Positions 38,101 through 48,839 of a stretch of 64,000 nt of DNA are shown here, piece by piece. Below the pieces are notes generated by a model. The model was not told the DNA's origin and made no database searches. It saw only the letters and a list, made by a program, of their open reading frames with translations. A program made the position numbers and the translations under genes. The stretch spans positions 3,522,338-3,586,337 of the forward strand of contig NC_088302.1 of assembly GCF_032854445.1 (NCBI RefSeq), in the 5' to 3' direction. The stretch comes from Liolophura sinensis. Its lineage: Eukaryota > Mollusca > Polyplacophora > Chitonida > Chitonidae. Positions within the stretch are counted from its first letter, which is position 1. Each line of letters opens with the position of its first letter.

Positions 38101-41100
38101 TTATGATCAGGTTTTTTTCACTCAGTTGTTTTTGTTCATGTTAACAATAATGATTAATTGATTTTTTTTGTTCTGATTTTCAGCACGAAAGGTGCCAATT
38201 CTGATTTTCAGTGGTGACAATGAAGGAGCTGTCATAAAGTGGGAGAGGATGCAGTCTAACCACTTCATGTACAGGTCAGTCAGAAATGTTGGAAGTCTCA
38301 TGAATGGTAATAACATGAGAGGTGATAATGATCTGTGTAAGTGGTAACAGTCAGATGGTTTGATCTTTTATATTTTTTACAGTTAGTATTTTATTTTTTG
38401 TAACTGTTCAGTCATGTGACATTTGTTGTCAGAAGTTGAAATACAAATGTTATATGAATCTTTGTCCCAGCTTTTACAAATAAGTGCAGAATAGGTTTTG
38501 TAAAGAAAAGACAGCTTACGATCCCCCTGCCCTCCATTCTTCTTATTATACCCGCACTATGGTGCTTCTTTTAGCAAGAGAGCTGTGGAGTAACAAATGC
38601 ATGCATTGAAACCTGAGATGACTTCACATCTACTCTCATCAAACTACTTCTCATATGTTTCACATCTAAGCTGAAGGAAAAGTGCACATTAAATTTTTTC
38701 ATTCATATACTTACTTCCCAGAGTTTAACAAATTGTCAGTTTTTGATCTGATCACATGCATGATGGGAAATGTATCTCAACAGTGTGTAACCTGGAGGAA
38801 GTATCAGTCACTACTGCACCATGGTTGGGATGAAGTCTAGAGGGGGCGGATGTATGATGGGCTTACATGTGCACTGGTTGCTTTCTCAGTCCATTAATTA
38901 AGGTTTCCATATATTTAGGCTACTGATGTTGTATTTTTTACTGTACCATTTGAACATTTATTGTGATTCCTACTCATATGTTGAATATAGTGGACCAATG
39001 TCATAACTGTCATAACACATCCTATTGCTCCTATATTTCAGTTGAACCATCTTCGGTGTCTACCATATCTTGGAGTCGGGACTTTATGTCATACGCAAAT
39101 TTATTAATTTATTTTCAGCAAGGAGTCTTTTATCTTAAGTGACTCCAAGATAAAGAAGACTCGTCGTACAGGTAGCAAAGCGAGGGAGTTGATGCTTGAG
39201 CAACAAGAGTCAGAGGAGGAGAAGGCAAAAACGGAAACTGGCAGCAGCTTTAGCAACAAAGTCATTACCAGTCATTACACTTTTAACCAGCCTGTCATCC
39301 CACCTGTAAGTACACCTGTGTCTCACAGCCATTACACCTGTACCTTTATACTAGTCATTACACCTTCAAGCATCCTGTCATTCAACCTGTCATAACCATT
39401 ACACCTATATCTGTGTAACAGTCACATACACATTTAATCAGCCTGTTATCCCACCTGTAAGTTCAGGTGCTTGTTACAATCTTTCTTAAACATTCAACTC
39501 TTGTTTTGTCACATGGTTTGTATTGAACACATTGGCGCATTCTTTTTTTGTAACTGATTTGAACAGCTAATTGAATAGCTAATGTTGAATTTCGAAAGAG
39601 CTATTTAAAGATTATTAATATGCTGCTTTTTGTTATTATTTTGGTAATTATTAAGCATTTTCTCGGGGACATGAAGGTAATTGCTTGTAACGTTGTTTTC
39701 TAGCTGTTTTATATACAGGAAGGATTATACTGCATGTGTGTTGCATGAAGGCTGTGTGCTCAGTATACCTTTGTATGTACATGTATGCAAATGTCTATGT
39801 ACTGATAGACATCCCTCTGTTCTTAACTATTCTCAATCCATCAACAGCTGCTTTATACAGATATTATAATTTACTATAAACTGTAATTTTCCATGAACAA
39901 GAATTTTCCATAAACTTGAATATTTTAACTTGCAGTGTATTGTATTTTTGCAGGGATTATAAACAGTATTTTGAATATGTTTTACCTGCTTCTAGCTGTG
40001 CGATATTTAAGTTTATACATGTAGTTTGTGTAGAATGCAATATCCCTGGAGTGGTAAAGGTGATAAGTGAAGTAATTATGCAATTAAGGTGAAGTTTTAT
40101 AATTTATTGAAAAATTATAAGGAATTTACCCATGGCTTTCAATTATAAACAAACTGTGTTCGCTCTCTGATAAAGTGCCACCGTATATTTTGATTAAATA
40201 CAACATATTCAGCTCAGTCAACAAGCTTAATAGACCATGTACAAACCATGGTGAACTGGAATGCATTTTTATTTGCACATGCCATTGTATACATGTATAC
40301 CAAAACTGTTTGCATATATACATATTCTAGCTGTCGTGATCATGTATTTACCTCACTATTTGCTTTCAAATTATACTGTGTGTAATTGTCATATTTTTTA
40401 TTTGACATTTTAAAAGTATCTTTCACCCTTTATATTATTCATCAAATTCTCTGTTCTACAACTTGTTGATTACTTTTTGTGTAATGTTTGTAAATTAGAG
40501 GATATAGAGTGTAGCACACATTAAATGATATTATATTTCATAGCAAAGATTATTTGCATTAAGTGTTTCTCCTTGCTAAATCAAGTGAATTTCTAATATT
40601 ATACAATGCTGTCAGTTTTGAGATAGCAGTGATCACCAGAAAAAAGGCTGTTCATTGCCTTCTGTGTACCTTGTCATGAGTCTAATGCTATGCTTTCTAT
40701 TGCAGGTCTCCACCCACAAGCATCCTCATACGACCATTTCAAAGATCATATTTGTGGAGAGTCTAGACTACATTCTGGCGGCCTCAGAGGACAGTAACAT
40801 ATGTACGTATATTTTGATCTTTTCACAGTCATTTGGACTGAAAGTGAAGTAGGGTTGAGGATGAGATTATTTGAAAAATCTTCAGACCTTGCACACATAT
40901 CACAGATGGGAAGGTGGCTTATTTGTAAATCCCTGCCTTGTGTGAAGCAGGTCCTTGATTCATTGTTATGTCAAAAAATGATTGTTACAATGTATTAATT
41001 TCTACAGTTCACATCATTTTGTCTTTCAGTACATGACGTCATAATGCTGAGCTGTGAAAGGAACATTTGACATCAGTAAAATGGCATCACAGTCCTTGTG

Positions 41101-44100
41101 CCAGACCTTTGACAGGTCCTCATTTAGTACTATGTATACATCTGATTTGATTTAATTGGTGTTTTGCGCCGTACTCAAGATTATTGCACCTATATGACGG
41201 CGGCCAGCATTATGGTGGGATGAAACCAGGCAGAGCCTTGGGGAAATCCACGACCATCCCACTTACGGCCGGAGAGCATACATCTGAAGGTGATAACATA
41301 CACTTGTCACCTCCAGTATGTATGCAATCCAGTCAATGCCAGGTTAAATGCATAATGCTATGTTTTATACTGTAATATACCTACACTGTAACCAAATTTC
41401 AGCATGACTGTACAATACATTCATACATCACATATGTTAGCTTTTGGCTTTAATTAACCTGATACAACTTGTATAGTAGATTACATTTCACCTTACTGTA
41501 TGTACAAAGGCAAGCAAACCTTTACATTTCCTCTAAATGTAGTGTTCAAATTTTTGAACTTCTGGGTACCCGTTATGAATCGGTCTAACTTGTGCCAGGC
41601 ACTACTTCCGTGATGTCCATGACGACATATAGTGAATACACAAAAACACCACTAATAGTGCTGAGGATGCAATGGTGTGACAGTGCCCCTGTCATTTGCA
41701 GATGTATGACTGAATTGACTTGCCTGTTTCAGCTGTATGAATGAATTGACTTGCATGTTTCAGATGTGTAAGGTTTTGACTTGCATGTTTCAGATGTGTA
41801 TGGTTTTGACTTGCATGTTTCAGATGTGTAAGGTTTTGACTTGCATGTTTCAGATGTGTACAGTTTGACTTGCATGTTTCATATGTGTAAGGTTTTGACT
41901 TACATGTTTCAGATGTGTGGAGTTTTGACTTGCATGTTTCATCTGTATGAATAAATTGACTAGCATGTTTCAGATGTGTGAGTTTTTGACTTTCATGTTT
42001 TAGAAGTGTGGGCTTTTGACTTGTTTGTTTCAGATGTGTACAGTTTTGACTTGCATATTTCAGAAGTGGAGTGTTTTAACTTGCATGTTTCAGATGTGTA
42101 GGGTTTTGAATTTCATGTTTCAGAAGTGGAGTGTTTTCACTTGCATGTTTCAGATGTGTAGGGTTTTGACTTTTATGTTTCAGAAGTGTAGGCTTTTATC
42201 TTTCATGTTTCAGATATGTACAGTTTTGAGTTGCATGTTTCAGATGTGTACGGTTTTGACTTGCATGTTTCAGATGTGTGGGATTTTGACTTTCATGTTT
42301 CAGATGTGTATGGTTTTGACTTTCATATTTCTGAAGTGGAGGGTTTTGACTTGCATGTTTCAGATGTGTACGGTTTTGACTTTCATGTTTCAGATGTGTG
42401 GGGTTTTGACGACGCTGCGGTCGGGGTCCTGAAGAACATGAGGCCCCATGACTCTGAGTCATTGATCAGGAAATTTGCTATATTACTGGATAATGATTCT
42501 GCTCTTCTTCCTCAAAACACCAAAACAACCAATGTAAGTCCATGCTGTCATTCTACTAGGAAAGGAAGTGTAATATATGTATATACGTATAACCATATAA
42601 CATGAAGGGTAAAGTGATCATATGTTAAAAAAACTTGTTACCTTTCACAGTGTGCTTATGTTCTAATATCAGGTACATGCACATGTGCTTGGCTCTGCAA
42701 ATCATTTCTCTGTTATGTCTATTATGTATCATTTTCGCAGACTTTAGCATCTCATTTACTGTATGAATATATATTGTGATTTTCACAAGCCTTGAATGGC
42801 CATAGACAAAGTCTATCTTGGTCTAGCTGTGTAACCTGTCTAGTGAGTTCCACATGAAGAGCCAAATTGAGTACGGCGATTTATGCAACAAATAGCATTT
42901 CCAGGATCTAACAACTTAGCGATTGATGGTGCTCATCTTTGCATTTGTGCAGTCTAACTTTGGTTGAGGACCTTGGTGTGCATATCTGTATGCTACACAT
43001 GAGGAAGGTGGTCATTAACTTCCTGAAACACAGGCACTTGGGTTTTCCCCACCCATATGCCTGAATGTTAAACAACAATCAGATCTATCAATAAATAAAC
43101 AATAGTTTGTTCTCTAGTGCATGTCAATTCATCGGATCATTTTGATCACCAGCATTCTGGAGGAATCAGGAGGCTGGCTACTTGCTTACTATTTAACAAT
43201 ACATCACTTTTTGTGTAGGGTTATTGTAATTTCATAATCTTTGTTTAGCATTGTTGGCATCTGTACAAATTTTTTTCAAGTTCTCTGTCAATTCTTAATG
43301 CTTGTGAGATCATTGTGTTGTAGGAGAGTGATTCGGTGACCAACAGAGTGGCAGGTTTGTGTGCAAATATGTGTTATCTGAGCATGTCAGCTGTGTGACT
43401 AGCATGTAGTTATTACCAGAGAGCACGGCTTTAACAGTACTTATGTGGTGAGTAATGTGTAATCTTTGCCTCACTATTTTGAATCTTAATTATGTTCAAA
43501 CGTTTCATTTGATTTGTTCAAACAGATTACGCGTTGTAATTTTTATTGGTCAGATATTTTTAATCTCAGGAAAAGCCATCATGTTGCTAATGAAAGTTGT
43601 TATCTGAAATTTTGTAATTTGCAAAAATTGGGCAGTGTAACTCAGTACTTCTCCTCTGAAAGGAACTCTTATCTGCCAACTGCCAGCAAAACTCAGTTGT
43701 GTCAGTACGGTATTTGCCCTATTTATGCCATACTTTCAGCAATGTGATAATACATACTAAAAACCATGTTTTATAAAGCCATGCCGCATGTTTTGGATAG
43801 NNNNNNNNNNNNNNNNNNNNNNNNNNNNNNNNNNNNNNNNNNNNNNNNNNNNNNNNNNNNNNNNNNNNNNNNNNNNNNNNNNNNNNNNNNNNNNNNNNNN
43901 NNNNNNNNNNNNNNNNNNNNNNNNNNNNNNNNNNNNNNNNNNNNNNNNNNNNNNNNNNNNNNNNNNNNNNNNNNNNNNNNNNNNNNNNNNNNNNNNNNNN
44001 AGCTGTAGTACAGAACAGCAGGGAGACCTGACAGACGTGGCCTGTGATGGGGTTATCCTGGACATGGACTACAACCCTGTAGCATGAGTACATGACACAT

Positions 44101-47100
44101 ATCATAGCTGTAGTACAGAACAGCTGGGAGACCTGACAGACGTGGCCTGTGATGGGGTTATCCTGGACATGGACTACAACCCTGTAGCGTGCGTACATGA
44201 CACATACCGTACATCTAGTACAGAACAGTAGGGAGACCTGACAGACGTGGCCTGTGATGGGGTTATCCTGGACATGGACTACAACCCTGTAGCGTGAGTA
44301 CATGACACATATCATAGCTGTAGTACAGAACAGCAGGGAGACCTGACAGACGTAGCCTGTGATGGGGTTATCCTGGACATGGACTACAACCCTGTAGCAT
44401 GAGTACACGACACATATCATAGCTGTAGTACAGGACAGCAGGGAGACCTGACAGACATGGCCTGTGATGGGGTTATCCTGGACATGGACTACAACCCTGT
44501 AGCGTGAGTACATGACACATATCATAGCTGTAGTACAGAACAGCAGGGAGACCTGACAGACGTGGCCTGTGATGGGGTTATCCTGGACATGGACTACAAC
44601 CCTGTAGCATGAGTACACGACACATATCATAGCTGTAGTACAGAACAGCAGGGAGACCTGACAGACGTGGCCTGTGATGGGGTTATCCTGGACATGGACT
44701 ACAACCCTGTAGCGTGAGTACACGACACATATCATAGCTGTAGTACAGGACAGCAGGGAGACCTGACAGACATGGCCTGTGATGGGGTTATCCTGGACAT
44801 GGACTACAACCCTGTAGCATGAGTACATGACACATATCATAGCTGTAGTACAGGACAGCAGGGAGACCTGACAGACGTGGCCTGTGATGGGGTTATCCTG
44901 GACATGGACTACAGCCCTGTAGCGTGAGTACATGACACATATCATAGCTGTAGTACAGGACAGCAGGGAGACCTGACGGACGTGGCCTGTGATGGGGTTA
45001 TCCTGGACATGGACTACAACCCTGTAGCATGAGTACACGACACATATCATAGCTGTAGTACAGGACAGCAGGGAGACCTGACAGACGTGGCCTGTGATGG
45101 GGTTATCCTGGACATGGACTACAGCCCTGTAGCGTGAGTACACGACACATATCATAGCTGTAGTACAGGACAGCAGGGAGACCTGACAGACGTGGCCTGT
45201 GATGGGGTTATCCTGGACATGGACTACAACCCTGTAGCATGAGTACATGACACATATCATAGCTGTAGTACAGGACAGCAGGGAGACCTGACAGACATGG
45301 CCTGTGATGGGGTTATCCTGGACATGCACTACAACCCTGTAGCGTGAGTACACGACACATATCATAGCTGTAGTACAGGACAGCAGGGAGACCTGACGGA
45401 CGTGGCCTGTGATGGGGTTATCCTGGACATGGACTACAACCCTGTAGCATGAGTACACGACACATATCATAGCTGTAGTACAGGACAGCAGGGAGACCTG
45501 ACAGACGTGGCCTGTGATGGGGTTATCCTGGACATGGACTACAGCCCTGTAGCATGAGTACACGACACATATCATAGCTGTAGTACAGGACAGCAGGGAG
45601 ACCTGACAGACATGGCCTGTGATGGGGTTATCCTGGACATGCACTACAACCCTGTAGCGTGAGTACACGACACATATCATAGCTGTAGTACAGAACAGTA
45701 ATGATGGTGTGAGCTTTTAACATGCCAACACAGGAGGTATAAACATTTTATATTTCACATGAATAGAGGTTGAGGTAGTAATTTAATACGGCATTGCTTA
45801 AACATCATTGGAATGACAACGGGTAATGTTATGCTAATATGTCTGTACATGTATGCTCAGGTGGCCATAGTGTTGTTGTTTACTGAGCTGGTTTTAAAGT
45901 CACAGGCAGTGGCCGGAGCTGATTCAACTGAGGCTTTGTACCGGGAGGTTTGCACATGTGTACCACAGTATGTGGTGAAGGTCACTGCATGGCTTATTCC
46001 AGACAGGGGGAATATTAACCCTCAACAATCTGTAGGTTTGTGATGTTAAATAAATGTCAGTGTGGACTGTGTAAATACTAACCTGAACATTTACATTCAT
46101 TAACTGCATCGAACGTGTTAACGTCATCAAATTTCTTTGAGCTTGTAACTTTTGTTTTATACATGGATGTTATACAGGAAAGAACTTGCTTAATTCCTGT
46201 AATGTGATGGTACTATTTTTATGGGAATTACTTTGAGCATGTATGCTATGAATGATTGAATGATTGGGTTTTAAAGTTACATTATCAGTATTTCAGCCTG
46301 TGATAGCCTTTCCCTAACAAACTATTCATTCTGTTGTAGGAATGAGTTTGCTTATGCTTCCTCTGATAAGATGGTGTACATCAGGAAGTTCTCAACCGTG
46401 GGGACGAAGATGAGGCTGGTGAACACGTTACAGGGCCATGACGGGGACATCACGTGTGTCGTGTGGAACAAAGTCAGGAACAAGTGGGTCACAGGCTCTG
46501 AGGATTCCACCATCAGGATATGGGTATGTCGGCTACACAGCCACATTGCTCTAGAAAGTTAAAGGTGGTAATTACTGTACGGATGATGAGTTATAAATAA
46601 ACATACACATTAGACAGACTCTTATGCTAGTGGCGAGAAAGGGAAGTACATACATCTACACTTCTGTAAACACACACACATACCTTCCTCCCAGAGACTA
46701 TTACATAAAGTATACGAAAAATCATATTCTGAGAAATATTTGTTAATGAATTTGCTCGTAGATATTCTCTTGACATCATTCCCTTTTGGATATTTTATCC
46801 CTCACAAAAACACAAGTTTACAACAAAGAACGCTATTGAACAGTTGTGTGTATTTGTTATGCAGGCTGGTGATGGGATGAACGAGTGTGAGCAGGTGCTA
46901 GCAGCTCCAGGAGGGGTCTGCTGTATGTGTGTGGATGTGTTCAATGGCTGTATAGTGGCAGGGATGCAGAATGTCATCAGGTATGTTCATGTCATCAGGT
47001 ATGCTCATCTATCAGATTATAAACAACTCGTACACAGTTGTCAAAATGGATCCTGTACTATTCAGATAAGCTGTCCAATAAGTTTATTGGAAAAGCTCAA

Positions 47101-48472
47101 TTTTCTCCTGTTCTTATTACATTAGAATTGCCAGCCCACACTCTGGTCTTGTTGAGGTATGCTTATGTGTGTATGGGTGAAGCTTTCTGTCCTGTAACTC
47201 GGGTATTTTGCTGCAAAAACTGAACTTATATGTCTTAATTATGTCCATCCGTAGCACTAGGAGTGGGTCATGGCCAAGTTGTCAAAGGTGCTTTCTTTCA
47301 CTAACTGGAACACATCAGGTGTGAGTTCAAACCCAGAATTGTACAGGAAGTTATTGGATTGCGTCATTCTCACTCTTCAGTGATGTATGCCAGGTCGATA
47401 GTTCCACTTACACAAAGATGCTGTGAACATATGTACTATCTGTACATCACATATGGGAAAGTAAACCACAAAGACTAGTGGTTTACCCAGTTTGTCCAGT
47501 TTGATCCACCCATAAACTGTCTGCCATCATACACATGTAAGTGAGAAATTTTGGGTATGCATTCAACAGCACTCAATCATTGATGTGTAACAGCTGATCT
47601 ATGTGTGTTAACAGAGTGTATGACACAGAGGAGTATAGATTGGTACAGACCAATATGGGCCACACAGACTCTGTGAGGAGCATCATTCACATCCCTGAGA
47701 GGAATCAGGTAGGGTTGTTTGACTGGTGGTTGTATAAATCAGGTGCTACAATATCTACAATGTGGACAAAGTCTGTGTGCTGCTGTCATGCACCAGAGCT
47801 TTCCTAGTCATATTGTTTGACACAGTATTACATGTACTCACATGCTCAACCATCTCTGTCTTCAAAAGCAAAACTGTGGAATTACCAGAGTTTGTAGTTT
47901 GAGGCAGTAAAACTCACTCTTACTTGCGAGATCATGATACTCACTAACTGGCTACACAGTCAAGGTATAGAATTACCATCTACAGGAGATTTGTACATAC
48001 ATGTATGTGACGGATAGTTGATGCAGGTGGAGGCTGACACACAGTCCAGCAGTCGATGAAGACCAGTTGCCTTTCAGCAATGTGCCATTATAGTTTTTGC
48101 ATCTGTCCATCACACGTGGGAAACATGATGTCAGTAACTTGGCAAGGCCCTTGGTTTACCATGGGCACTTCAGCTTTCTCCCTCCATAAAACTTACTACC
48201 AAATGTATGTGTATGTGGAATGATAGAGCTTCTAATACATTATAATACAAACCGTTCAGCGTTTTATCTTACAGTATGTCTCTTGTTCATGGGACAAAAC
48301 AATACGTGTGTGGAACGCGTGGAAGAGGGTTCGCAGGAAAACCATGCCAAAATCTGAGAAAGGAGTTCTCAAGAAAGAGGAATATCTTACAGAGAGGACT
48401 GAGGAAGGTTTTGAAGCGGATGACAAGGAGCTGGATGAGGAGATCAGAGAGGAAAACAGCCCGTCCCCATGA
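32143..48472 (+). CDS. Large WD40-repeat protein, about 736 aa, 20 exons, unnamed
   Basis: Exons: 32143-32245, 32804-32894, 33335-33422, 34146-34242, 34531-34639, 35698-35766, 36211-36279, 36587-36770, 37120-37213, 37551-37649, 38184-38274, 39119-39305, 40706-40802, 42394-42533, 43324-43354, one copy of the array at 44001-45695, 46340-46523, 46865-46980, 47615-47708 and 48275-48472. Phases agree throughout. WD40 strands include DGVVKTWE (about 35-42), GSFDKTVKIW (213-222), GDNEGAVIKW, ASEDSNIYVWGFD, ASSDKMVYIRKF, GSEDSTIRIW (592-601) and SCSWDKTIRVW. The length suits two beta-propellers. A charged, helix-like insert (about 366-427, KARELMLEQQESEEEKAK) separates them, and an acidic tail ends the protein. 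Function is unknown to me; such proteins are usually scaffolds. Exon 15 (31 nt) is the weakest: skipping it is phase-compatible if an AG three bases further downstream is used in the array. AATAAA at 48830-48835 probably ends the transcript. Confidence 0.88.
32692..32740. repeat. TG/CG alternating tract
   Basis: A run of TG dinucleotides passes into alternating GC/GCAC in intron 1 of the WD40 gene. Alternating purine-pyrimidine of this kind can adopt Z-DNA. Confidence 0.85.
35078..35697 (+). repeat. 44-bp minisatellite ending at the exon 6 splice acceptor
   Basis: About 14 units with TTTTTGTTGACAGATATGTG and TTGATCCCCCAGCCTAAACT as their main parts occupy the end of intron 5 of the WD40 gene. 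Each unit carries GTTGACAG followed by ATATG. The last GTTGACAG (35690-35697) is the acceptor of exon 6, which itself begins ATATGATCAG, so the unit spans the exon boundary by five bases. The 44-bp period is not a multiple of three, unlike the array before exon 14. Confidence 0.9.
39427..39462 (+). repeat. Duplicate of the exon 12 end and its splice donor
   Basis: The stretch reading TTTAATCAGCCTGTTATCCC followed by ACCTGTAAGT nearly repeats the end of exon 12 and its donor (TTTAACCAGCCTGTCATCCC, ACCTGTAAGT, ending at 39311). The DNA between contains further CATTACACCT fragments, so the whole piece looks like a decayed local duplication. Confidence 0.75.
41146..41285 (-). mobile_element. SINE fragment, reverse orientation, WD40-gene intron 13
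   Basis: The minus strand carries GGTCGTGGATTTCCCC, CATAATGCTGGCCGCCGTCA and GAGTACGGCGCAAAACACCA. The tRNA-like head is missing. Confidence 0.8.
41695..42412 (+). repeat. 30-bp minisatellite whose last unit is the exon 14 splice acceptor
   Basis: About 24 units of the type TTTTGACTTGCATGTTTCAG + ATGTGTACGG fill the end of WD40-gene intron 13. Each contains TTTCAG, a usable 3' splice site. The final unit is the real acceptor (CAG at 42391-42393), and its next 19 bases are the start of exon 14 (VWGFD). The period is a multiple of three, and the frame of exon 14 stays open upstream to about 42186. Confidence 0.93.
43801..44000. other. Assembly gap (200 N)
   Basis: Exactly 200 undetermined bases directly adjoin the exon array. 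A round gap length usually means unknown true size. The array probably continues into it. Confidence 0.99.
44001..45695 (+). repeat. Tandem array of a complete WD40-gene exon, 105-bp unit, at least 16 copies
   Basis: Units start at 44001 and every 105 bp to 45576, with a partial unit at 45681. Each holds a 3' splice site (TAGTACAG), a 70-nt exon encoding (E/D)QQGDLTDVACDGVILDMDY then NPVA, and a 5' splice site position. The exon fits the gene only once: it joins phase 1 upstream to phase 2 downstream, which matches the exon at 46340. GTGAGT or GTGCGT donors occur in the units at 44106, 44211, 44421, 44631, 44841, 45051, 45261 and 45576; the other eight have AT instead of GT. The 44211 unit also has an in-frame TAG. 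The 44631 unit (exon 44644-44713) is a consensus copy with an intact donor. Units at 45261 and 45576 encode His for the second Asp of DMD. A 200-N gap cuts the 5' end, so the true copy number is unknown. Confidence 0.93.
46972..47008 (+). repeat. 18-bp tandem duplication of the exon 18 splice donor
   Basis: TGTCATCAGGTATG occurs twice, 18 bp apart. The first GT (46981) is the annotated donor. Using the second would add 18 nt (RYVHVI) in frame and without a stop. Confidence 0.8.
47262..47590 (+). mobile_element. Probable tRNA-derived SINE, WD40-gene intron 18
   Basis: GTGAGTTCAAACCCAGAATT resembles a B box, preceded by a tRNA-like GGGTCATGGCCAAGTTGTC. A later part (GTTTGATCCACCCATAAACT, GTAAGTGAGAAATTTTGGGT) resembles other SINE 3' ends in the window. 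Confidence 0.5.
48110..48235 (+). mobile_element. SINE fragment in the last WD40-gene intron
   Basis: Diverged match to the 57700-57872 element: CACACGTGGGAAACATGATG, CAGTAACTTGGCAAGGCCCT and TTTCTCCCTCCATAAAACTT, ending some 40 bp before exon 20. Confidence 0.5.
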
Positions 48473-48839
48473 CCCCTGGGGAATGGATACCTGTGGGTGG
48501 GTGGTGCAAAAGTGGACTTGTAACAGGTGTATATGTATACATGTATGTTTTTCCTGCTGAATTTGGCATGTTTGCTGGGCTCATGGGGTTTTGTGTTCTG
48601 TACATTGGAAATGCTCACACAGACATGAAATTGTTACTCTTACAACAGATTGTTTCCTGAGGTCAGAGATATTTGGTAACATCAGCTTTAACACTGTTCC
48701 ATTCTGACTGAATTATAGTTAACTTAAAAGTTTCACATAGTCATTCATTTTTTTATTGGGTTTGTTTTGGTTTTAATGCATTTGCTTTGGGTAGCAACAC
48801 GGGGTATTGTTTATTATTTGGCATGACTTAATAAAGCTT

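Noticed and set aside
42016-42432. A 138-residue open frame (MTCLFQMCTVLTCIFQKW and so on) and its antisense partner
   Set aside because: Both come from the 30-bp minisatellite. Only the separate frame that leads into exon 14 is connected to a real exon.
43719-45680. A 653-residue open frame on the minus strand
   Set aside because: It runs antisense over the 105-bp exon array and through the N gap. The unit is a multiple of three and lacks stops in that frame, so the frame is a by-product of the repeat.
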